Shown: positions 1 through 5,437 of the stretch, in pieces
Layout: each line of letters begins with the position of its first letter
Position numbering within the stretch: position 1 is the first letter of the stretch
Assembly (NCBI GenBank): GCA_022567055.1
Contig: JADFHU010000305.1
Location: 1-6,813 of the forward strand
Length of the DNA: 6,813 nucleotides
DNA from: Planctomycetota bacterium
GTDB lineage: Bacteria > Planctomycetota > Phycisphaerae > Sedimentisphaerales > Anaerobacaceae
Direction: 5' to 3'
Notes under the pieces: generated by a model
What the model saw: the letters and a program-made list of their open reading frames with translations, nothing else
What the model was told of the DNA's origin: nothing
The model's database searches: none
Translations under genes and position numbers: made by a program

Positions 1-8
1 CGCAGAGA

Positions 9-118
9 CGCCAAGGGAAAACAGTGCATACCGGCAAAGACAAGATGAGTGGAAGACCTTTGCGCCTCTGCGACTTGAACGAGTGAAACGAGTAGGCGCG
101 CGTCACTTCTTTGGTTCC
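9..118. repeat. Dispersed intergenic repeat, copy 1
   Basis: This stretch matches 4863-4948 in the same orientation. From 47 to 114 it aligns without gaps to 4878-4945, with about 58 of 68 bases identical by eye, and both copies share the exact 20-base block CTTGAACGAGTGAAACGAGT followed by a GGCGCGCGTCA block. The left part (9-22, CGCCAAGGGAAAAC) also matches, but this copy has 24 extra bases (23-46). The start of the window (CGCAGAGACGCCAAG, 1-15) and CTTTGCGCCTCTGCG (58-72) are near-complementary, so the left half can fold as an imperfect hairpin. It has no protein-like reading frame and no transposase. It is probably a non-autonomous intergenic repeat family; its name is unknown to me. 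Confidence 0.75.
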
Positions 119-142
119 GGCAGGAAGCCGGGCTGTTTCCTT

Positions 143-159
143 GATGGTTCACAACCATC
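143..159. repeat. Small perfect hairpin
   Basis: GATGGTT (143-149) and AACCATC (153-159) form a perfect 7-base-pair inverted repeat with a 3-base loop. No run of T follows on the + strand, so it does not look like an intrinsic terminator in that direction. It could be an operator-like site or chance; nothing decides between them. Confidence 0.4.
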
Positions 160-236
160 CTTAGGACGTGCACGACAATAAGTTACCGAATTATCCGCTC
201 AGATTTAGGTTGGATTTGGTCGTGATCGATTGAGCG

Positions 237-270
237 AAGCCGGAGGCGTAGTGTGCCTACGTTGAGGCTT
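237..270. other. Hairpin element in the leader upstream of the GH-like/beta-lactamase gene
   Basis: AAGCC (237-241) pairs with GGCTT (266-270). After a small internal loop, GGCGTAG (245-251) pairs with CTACGTT (257-263) through five Watson-Crick and two G-T pairs around a 5-base loop TGTGC. It lies about 130 bases before the start codon at 399. The rest of the leader (271-398) shows no clear gene; it holds a weak extended -10-like TGTTACTAT at 351-359 without a good -35. The structure may be part of a dispersed repeat, a cis-acting RNA leader or a chance fold. I cannot assign it to a known riboswitch class. Confidence 0.4.
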
Positions 271-398
271 TTGCGATTGAGGAACGGCCAAATACGACCT
301 GAAGATGAGATGGAGAAGCGGTAAGTTATTGTTGTGCGGGTCCTTATCATTGTTACTATGCGATGGTCCAAACCATACTTTCATGAGGGTCAAGACCG

Positions 399-3299
399 AT
401 GCGACCGAAGACCATTACCTATCTGTTCGTTTCTGTGGTTTCTCTTATGCCTATGACTGCCCAAGGGGCACACCTGCCGGGGCAGATCATCGTTAATCCT
501 GCCAACCCCGCTTGGTTGGTCTACAACCGCGATGCCGATAGAGATGGTCGACTCGATCCCTTTTTTCTCTCGGGGCCTGGGGGGCCGGAGGGGTTTCTCT
601 ATCGGGGTCGGCGGCTGGCGGATGGTACGCGCAAGGGCGATCAGGTTGAGCTGATCAGCAAGCTTGCCCGCTATGGTGGGAACTGCATTTACCTTATGGC
701 GGTGCGCACGCATGGCGGCGACTCTGGCAAGGAGAGTCGTGAGTCGCCCGCGGTGTATCCCGATGCGCTGCACAACCCCTGGGTAAACCAGGACCCCGCC
801 CAAGGCCTGAACCATGCCATCCTCGATCAGTGGGAGGAGTGGTTTACGCTGATGGATAACCATGGCATTGTCGTCTACTTCTTCATCTACGATGACGCCA
901 TCAGGATTGGTCAGCGTCTGGGCTGGCCCTTGGACCAGGAGGGCAATCTACATCCGAGTGAACGCGCCTTCGTTGCGACCCTGGTCAACCGCTTCGAACA
1001 TCACCGTCACTTGATCTGGTGTGTCATGGAGGAGGCCCAGGAACTCGGTCCGCAGTGGCAGCGGCACACCTCCAAGATCGCCGAGGCCATTGCGGAGGCC
1101 GATGACCACGACCACGTCATCGCCAGTCACCAACTGGGCGGGAATGTCTTCTTTCATGCCGACGATCCCATCATCGACCAGTTCGCCATACAGACGCGCG
1201 TGGATCAGGTCGAGACCATCCCTGCCTTTCGGGAATGGATGCTGGATGCCTGGCAGAAGAGCGGGGGCCGCTTTAGCCTGAATATGTCAGAGGATGCCCG
1301 TCACCATGAGCTGGTGGGACAGGGAGAGCGTGAAGTCGTGCGGCAGCGAAGCTGGGTCGCGGCCATGAGCGGCGCCTATGTCATGTGTTTTGGCATCGAG
1401 ATCGCCGATACCCCACCGGGTTTCATGAGAGACTGCCGCAAGATCCAGGCGTTCTTCGAGGCCACGGATTTTCAGGATATGGCGCCCGATACCGACCGAC
1501 CTCTGGCGGGGACGCGTTACCTGCTGGCGTCGCCTCATCACAGTTACATCGCCTACGCCCTCGCGCCCCAGGGGGGAAAGATGGGGATTGCGAACTTGCC
1601 GGCCGGGCGCTATGCGCTGACCTGGTTCGACTGCGTGGCGGGGAACGCCATGCAGAGCAGCCACGTGCAGGCCGTCGATGCCGATGCGGTCTGGCAGAAG
1701 CCGGAGCAGATCGGCGACGAAGTGGCGCTCTATGTGAGGAATCTGGACGCCCCTGGCGGAGCAGAGGCGTCTGTGCAACAGGCGCGGGCACGCCGTCCCA
1801 AAGCGCCCGGCCGGAAAGTGGCCAACGTGGTCCCTTCCGTCTCGAATCAATCTGTGCAAACGAGCCAGGACCAGCCTCTTTACATTCAACTTACCTACGA
1901 GGATCCCGACGGCGGACCGGGGCCCTATACCATCGTCATCGTCGACCGGCCGACGCATGGTCAACTTACCGGTGAGGGCAATGACAAGACCTATACGCCC
2001 GCACCGGGATTCGCGGGCAGCGATGCCTTCCGCTGGAAGGTGAATGACGGCGCAGGCGATTCGCCGACGGTCCAGGTCGCGGTGGAGGTGTCTTCCGCGG
2101 AAGAACGTAGCGGGTATTTTCCGCCCGCGGATGCTGCCGGAGGCTGGAGGACCCTGAGTGACGCGAGGGCCCTGCGAGCAGAGACGGGTATGCTCAAGAG
2201 CAAGTTAGACGAGGCCTTTGACTACGTGCAGAGTGGCACCAAGAACGGGGGACTGCTGGTGGTTCGCCGGGGTTGGCTGGTCTATGAACGGTACTTCGGC
2301 AAAGGGCATCGCGATGCGCTGTGCAACCTCGGTTCCTGTGGCAAACCCTTTACGAGCATCGCCATGGGCATTCTCATGGGGGAACGCCCGGATCTCTTTC
2401 CTGCCGGGCTTGGTCAGAAGGTCTATACACCCACCTATCTGCCGGGCCAGGCCTTTCCGCTGCCGGACCCGCGCATGGCCGATGTCACGCTGGGGCAGAT
2501 GCTGACCTTTACGGCCGGGATTCGGGGTAACAACCCCTGCTACGTCAACGGGAAAGAAGTCCTGATCGACCCGGTCGGACCCGATGGGTGGCAGGGCTTG
2601 GTGGATGAGATTACGCTGGGACGGCGTGACACCAAGAACGGCAACACCCGCTACAGCGCCGCGACCCTGTGGTGCGAGCCCGGGGGCGGCTATTCCTATG
2701 CCACGGCCTCGATCCACAACGTGTCGATTATGCTGCGGCACGTGACGGGCATGGAGATGCAGGACTACATTGGGCTGAGGCTGGCGGAGCCGCTGGGCTG
2801 GGGACGTTGGACTTTTGCCTATAAGCATGCTGGGGAAGTCACCCACACGCCGGGCGGGGGTGGCATTGCCCTGCGAGCGACGGACATGTTGCGGTTTGGG
2901 TATATGCTGCTGAATGAAGGACGTTGGGGCGACCGGCAGGTCGTTCCGGCGGCGTATGTACGCCACTGCGGGCAAAAGTCGCCCTGGAATCCTCACTATC
3001 CCTACAGTCTGCAGTTCCAGGTGAACAGCGACGGCGGTGTGCCGGAATTGCCTACCGATGCCTTCTGGAAGGCTGGATCGGGATATCACTGCATTTACGT
3101 CGTTCCGTCGGAAGATCTGGTGGTGTGGAAGCTGGGCGGACGGGATCATCAGTATTCTTCCGGCAATACGGGGATGCCGGTCTTGTCCCACGTGAAGGCG
3201 GCGGAGCAGGATCGGAGCGCGTGGAAGCAGACTGTTGATCCTCGGGCTGCTTATACGGAGACGCTGCGCTTGGTGCTGGCGGCTATCGGTGATCGGTGA
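399..3299 (+). CDS. Exported multi-domain protein: glycoside-hydrolase-like barrel, Ig/cadherin-like domain and serine beta-lactamase-type domain
   Basis: This 966-residue protein starts at ATG 399, chosen because GAGGG (385-389) sits 9 bases upstream and a Sec signal peptide follows at once (residues 1-24, ending near AQGA). Residues about 28-360 look like a TIM-barrel glycosidase of the DUF4038/GH140-like kind: the GPGGPEGFLYRG segment near 59-70, IWCVMEEAQE at 206-215 as a possible acid/base region and NMSEDARH at 295-302 as a possible nucleophile region. Residues 368-450 (GTRYLLASP, PAGRYALTWFDCVAG) resemble the putative collagen-binding domain that often follows such barrels. Residues 478-565 are a cadherin/Ig-like domain (PTHGQLTG, TYTPAPGFAGSDAF). 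Residues about 595-965 are a class C beta-lactamase/S12-type serine hydrolase with SCGK (646-649), Y-A-T (767-769) in the YxN position and KAG (891-893) in the KTG position. The likely role is extracellular polysaccharide processing, glycosidase plus esterase or amidase; the substrate is unknown. The last codons overlap a repeat. Confidence 0.9.
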   Translation: MRPKTITYLFVSVVSLMPMTAQGAHLPGQIIVNPANPAWLVYNRDADRDGRLDPFFLSGPGGPEGFLYRGRRLADGTRKGDQVELISKLARYGGNCIYLMAVRTHGGDSGKESRESPAVYPDALHNPWVNQDPAQGLNHAILDQWEEWFTLMDNHGIVVYFFIYDDAIRIGQRLGWPLDQEGNLHPSERAFVATLVNRFEHHRHLIWCVMEEAQELGPQWQRHTSKIAEAIAEADDHDHVIASHQLGGNVFFHADDPIIDQFAIQTRVDQVETIPAFREWMLDAWQKSGGRFSLNMSEDARHHELVGQGEREVVRQRSWVAAMSGAYVMCFGIEIADTPPGFMRDCRKIQAFFEATDFQDMAPDTDRPLAGTRYLLASPHHSYIAYALAPQGGKMGIANLPAGRYALTWFDCVAGNAMQSSHVQAVDADAVWQKPEQIGDEVALYVRNLDAPGGAEASVQQARARRPKAPGRKVANVVPSVSNQSVQTSQDQPLYIQLTYEDPDGGPGPYTIVIVDRPTHGQLTGEGNDKTYTPAPGFAGSDAFRWKVNDGAGDSPTVQVAVEVSSAEERSGYFPPADAAGGWRTLSDARALRAETGMLKSKLDEAFDYVQSGTKNGGLLVVRRGWLVYERYFGKGHRDALCNLGSCGKPFTSIAMGILMGERPDLFPAGLGQKVYTPTYLPGQAFPLPDPRMADVTLGQMLTFTAGIRGNNPCYVNGKEVLIDPVGPDGWQGLVDEITLGRRDTKNGNTRYSAATLWCEPGGGYSYATASIHNVSIMLRHVTGMEMQDYIGLRLAEPLGWGRWTFAYKHAGEVTHTPGGGGIALRATDMLRFGYMLLNEGRWGDRQVVPAAYVRHCGQKSPWNPHYPYSLQFQVNSDGGVPELPTDAFWKAGSGYHCIYVVPSEDLVVWKLGGRDHQYSSGNTGMPVLSHVKAAEQDRSAWKQTVDPRAAYTETLRLVLAAIGDR

Positions 3300-3338
3300 T
3301 CAGTAATCGGTAGTCAGTGGTCAGTCAGTAGTCAGTGA
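3288..3338. repeat. GTCAGT/GTAATCAG-type degenerate tandem repeat overlapping a gene end
   Basis: Short related units (ATCGGTGATCGGTGATCAG, TAATCGG, TAGTCAGTGG, TCAGTCAG, TAGTCAGTG) follow one another. They resemble the AGTAATCAGTAATCAG arms of the two palindromic elements at 5027-5100 and 5262-5335, but no complementary right arm is present here. The repeat begins inside the coding region ending at 3299, supplying its last few codons and its TGA stop, and fills most of the gap to the convergent gene. It is probably a decayed or half copy of the same intergenic element. Confidence 0.6.
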
Positions 3339-3351
3339 GGCACCGCACGCG

Positions 3352-4752
3352 TTAGTTGTCACTGTTCCCAAGTCCAAGGGCATTGTCCGTGATCATGTTG
3401 TTCTTGCCGCCGACGATTCTCATGGGAACGGAAACAGCATTGGGTCGGTCGTCGCGGATGAGGCAGCCGGAGACACGACTGTGGGAGAGGTTTTTGAGCA
3501 GCAGGCCTACGTTGTCATAGTCCAGGATGGTGCAGTTGGTGATATTCATGCGACGGCAGTTCTCGATTAGGAGGGCGGCGGGGGCGTTGAGAGCGTTGCT
3601 GATGTGAAGGCCGGTGAGGGTACAGTCCTCGCTGTTGCGGACGATCAGGCTGTTGTGCGCGACCGGCCCATTGTGGGGCCCATAGCGGGGGTTGCGGTCG
3701 AAACAGTTGGGGCCTATGACGACGTTCGAACAGCCCTCGATCAAGAGGTTGTGCTGATAGCCCTTCCAGAGGGTGTTGCCGGTGATGGCGGCGCTGCGAC
3801 AGTCTCTCAGGTGGATGTTGACCATCACGTCACTGAGGACATTGCCGGTGATGGTCACGTTGCCTTCGCGGACAATTGTAGGCTCTGTCTGCAAACTCGA
3901 TCTGGGTTTGTTGCTGCGGCTGAGGATGCGAATGTTGGCCGAATCGGGTGAGAGGTGGTTGTGCTGAATCGTACAGCCCGTGATGGCCACTTCGCCGGTG
4001 CCGTAGGGACTGTTGGTACAGTCGATGAGGACGTTGGCGGTGGCCGGCGCCTGGGGATGCATGTTGCTCTCAATATCGCAGCCCGTGATGTGGATGTTGC
4101 GTACGTTGCCGGCCCGGGAGACGATCCCTCCCCGGTGGTTGTAACTGATATGGCAGGCGGTGATGTTGGATTGGTGCAGGTTGACGTCGTCGTAGTAGAT
4201 GCCGATGCCGCGGTTCTCATAGATGTGGCAGTTGGAGATGATGACATTGCGGTTGTTCTCCCGCAGGTGGATACCGTGCCAGGCCTGGCGGATGTGGACG
4301 CGGGTGATGGTCAACTGCATTGTCCCCACGGCCTCGATGCCTACCGATTTGGGGTGCCGGCCGAGGATGCCGAGCCCGTCCACCAGGGGCATGCGCTGCT
4401 GTTGCCAGACTTTTGCCTCAAATCCTTCGGGATCGGCGGATTTGAAGTGTGTTCCCACGAATTTCAAGGCCGGGCCCGGGCCGTCCATGATAATCGTCGC
4501 TACGCCATTGCCGTGGATGGAGGTGAAGCCGAGTTTGTCCAAGTCGATGACGATCGGTTGGGTGATGCGATAGTCGCCTTTGGGTAGGCGAATGTCGCCT
4601 AGGCCGGAGTCTACGGCTTTTTGGATGGCGGCGGTGTCGTCGGCCTTGCCATCGCCAATTGCGCCGAAGTTGCGGATGTTCGCCTCTGAGGGTGCGGCTT
4701 TGGCTTGGGCGGTTCCTAGGGATAGGCACAGAAGAGTAAGGGTTCTGAGCAT
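3352..4752 (-). CDS. Exported right-handed beta-helix protein, pectate lyase superfamily
   Basis: The gene encodes 466 residues on the minus strand. The start at 4752 is supported by an AAAGGA ribosome binding site 8 bases upstream and by a signal peptide (residues 1-19, ending near AQAKA). Residues 26-62 (NFGAIGDGKADDTAAIQKA, then LPKGDYRI) are the classic N-terminal cap of the Pectate_lyase_3 family found in polysaccharide lyases, polygalacturonases and phage tailspikes. From about 135 to 460 the chain is a parallel beta-helix built from coils of the type I-T/S-x-C/N followed by I..N...GI, for example at 172-175, 197-200, 222-225, 257-260 and 301-304. I cannot identify catalytic residues, so lyase, hydrolase, epimerase or plain glycan binding are all open. 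It converges on the GH-like gene across 52 bases and probably forms its own transcript. Length and motifs look complete. Confidence 0.9.
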   Translation of the reverse strand: MLRTLTLLCLSLGTAQAKAAPSEANIRNFGAIGDGKADDTAAIQKAVDSGLGDIRLPKGDYRITQPIVIDLDKLGFTSIHGNGVATIIMDGPGPALKFVGTHFKSADPEGFEAKVWQQQRMPLVDGLGILGRHPKSVGIEAVGTMQLTITRVHIRQAWHGIHLRENNRNVIISNCHIYENRGIGIYYDDVNLHQSNITACHISYNHRGGIVSRAGNVRNIHITGCDIESNMHPQAPATANVLIDCTNSPYGTGEVAITGCTIQHNHLSPDSANIRILSRSNKPRSSLQTEPTIVREGNVTITGNVLSDVMVNIHLRDCRSAAITGNTLWKGYQHNLLIEGCSNVVIGPNCFDRNPRYGPHNGPVAHNSLIVRNSEDCTLTGLHISNALNAPAALLIENCRRMNITNCTILDYDNVGLLLKNLSHSRVSGCLIRDDRPNAVSVPMRIVGGKNNMITDNALGLGNSDN

Positions 4753-4806
4753 GAGACTATTCCTTTCAGTCGTGGGAGTCGTATTCTCTAAGCTTCGGGT
4801 AAAGGA

Positions 4807-4835
4807 ACTCTAAAACGAGGCGGTCTAAATGTAAA
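4807..4835 (-). promoter_or_regulatory. Candidate sigma-70-type promoter for the beta-helix gene
   Basis: Read on the minus strand, TTTACA (4835-4830) matches the -35 consensus at five of six bases, and TAGAGT (4812-4807) matches the -10 consensus at four of six, with exactly 17 bases between. It would give a leader of about 50 bases before the ATG at 4752. The spacing is ideal but the -10 is weak, and the sigma factors of this organism are unknown. Confidence 0.35.
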
Positions 4836-4862
4836 GGATATGGACGCTGCAAAAGCCGCTGG

Positions 4863-4948
4863 CGCCAAGAAGAAAACGAGTAGAAGATCTTTGCGTCCTG
4901 GCGCCTTGAACGAGTGAAACGAGTGGGCGCGCGTCATTTTTTTGGTCC
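4863..4948. repeat. Dispersed intergenic repeat, copy 2
   Basis: This is the second copy of the repeat at 9-118, in direct orientation. The shared block starting CTTGAACGAGTGAAACGAG lies at 4905 and the GGCGCGCGTCA block at 4926. Compared with copy 1 it lacks 24 bases between 4877 and 4878. GGCGCC occurs at both 4861-4866 and 4900-4905, so the left half can form a hairpin as in copy 1. Its right end runs straight into the palindromic element that starts at 4944. Together with copy 1 it brackets the first two genes. Confidence 0.75.
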
Positions 4949-5120
4949 AGCCACAGGGCGATCGCAAGTAACTTTCTCTGATATGAACCCTTCTGTTTCA
5001 GCGACTTCCCCGCGTATCTCACCGGTAGTAATCAGTAATCAGTGGAAAAGTAATCAGTTTTTGGCACAGACAGACCACTGATGACTGTTTACTGATTACT
5101 TCGACGTTGGGAATCCTACA
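4944..5120. repeat. Tandem palindromic intergenic element, copy A
   Basis: This 177-base unit begins GGTCCAGCCACAGGGC and ends GGGAATCCTACA; the same ends and order recur at 5178-5355. Its core is an interrupted palindrome: AGTAATCAGTAATCAGTGG (5027-5045) against CCACTG...ACTGATTACT (5075-5100), whose right arm carries about 7 extra bases. A further direct AGTAATCAG lies between the arms (5049-5057). It contains stop codons in all likely frames and no protein signature. It looks like a non-autonomous repeat of miniature-element type, but no flanking target duplication is evident. Confidence 0.75.
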
Positions 5121-5160
5121 TCGGTGGCGTTCTTGCCGAAAAGTACACGAATCCGGCATA

Positions 5161-5204
5161 TACATGCGATCGCCCTGGGTCCAGCCACAGGGCAATCGCA
5201 TGTA
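5161..5204. repeat. Long inverted repeat at the junction before copy B
   Basis: TACATGCGATCGCCCTG (5161-5177) and CAGGGCAATCGCATGTA (5188-5204) are reverse complements except at one position, separated by 10 bases. The right arm is the start of copy B (which begins at 5178); the left arm lies in the 57-base spacer between the copies. Copy A has the matching right-arm sequence (4954-4969) but no left arm before it. No T-run follows, so a terminator function is not supported. Confidence 0.65.
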
Positions 5205-5355
5205 ACTTTTTCTGACATGAACCGTCCTTTTTTCAGTCGCTTCTGCGCATATTTCACCGCTAGTAATCAGTAATTAGTGGAAAAGTAATCAGTTCTTGCC
5301 ACAGACAGTCCTCTGATTACAGATTACTGATTACTTCAACGGTGGGAATCCTACA
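5178..5355. repeat. Tandem palindromic intergenic element, copy B
   Basis: This 178-base unit is homologous to 4944-5120 along its entire length, with scattered substitutions (roughly four-fifths identical by eye). Its palindromic arms are AGTAATCAGTAATTAGTGG (5262-5280) and CTCTGATTAC...ACTGATTACT (5311-5335). The substitutions partly differ between the arms of A and B, so the copies have diverged independently since duplication. It ends 82 bases before the start codon of the MBL-fold gene, and 5356-5437 contains that gene's ribosome binding site but no promoter I can defend. Confidence 0.75.
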
Positions 5356-5437
5356 AAAGGATTACAGCAACGAACTTTCATGCTATGCTGCGGGGGTGCT
5401 CGGGAACATCTAAATGTGAATTTTTGGAGACCACGTC

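Noticed and set aside
183..393. Two overlapping minus-strand frames of 62 codons upstream of the fusion gene
   Set aside because: They fall on the hairpin leader, have low-complexity basic translations and overlap each other in different frames; noncoding DNA explains them better.
305..496. + strand frame of 63 codons overlapping the start of the fusion gene
   Set aside because: It runs out of frame into a well-supported gene with its own signal peptide; no conserved features and no good ribosome binding site.
1287..1964. Minus-strand open frame of 225 codons
   Set aside because: It lies wholly inside the fusion gene, has no ribosome binding site I can see and no domain signature.
2205..3191. 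Long open frame on the minus strand opposite the beta-lactamase-type domain (328 codons)
   Set aside because: It is a mirror of GC-rich codons of the + strand gene; its translation is Arg/Pro/His-rich without a recognisable fold, whereas the + frame carries clear domain motifs.
3300..3351. Bidirectional terminator between the convergent genes
   Set aside because: The gap consists of direct GTCAGT-type repeats; I find no strong inverted repeat followed by a T-run on either strand.
3955..4587. + strand frame of 210 codons antisense to the beta-helix gene
   Set aside because: The Val/Asp/Gly-rich translation is what the antisense of repeated beta-helix codons gives; the minus-strand gene has start signals and a known N-terminal motif.
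4958..5173. GCGATCGC octamers (4958-4965 and 5166-5173), like the cyanobacterial HIP1 palindrome
   Set aside because: Only two occurrences, both tied to the duplicated element; the genes do not look cyanobacterial.
5027..5335. Possible CRISPR array because of recurring AGTAATCAG units
   Set aside because: The units are not evenly spaced, spacers are not unique sequences of constant length, and no cas gene is present; the pattern is two diverged palindromic elements.
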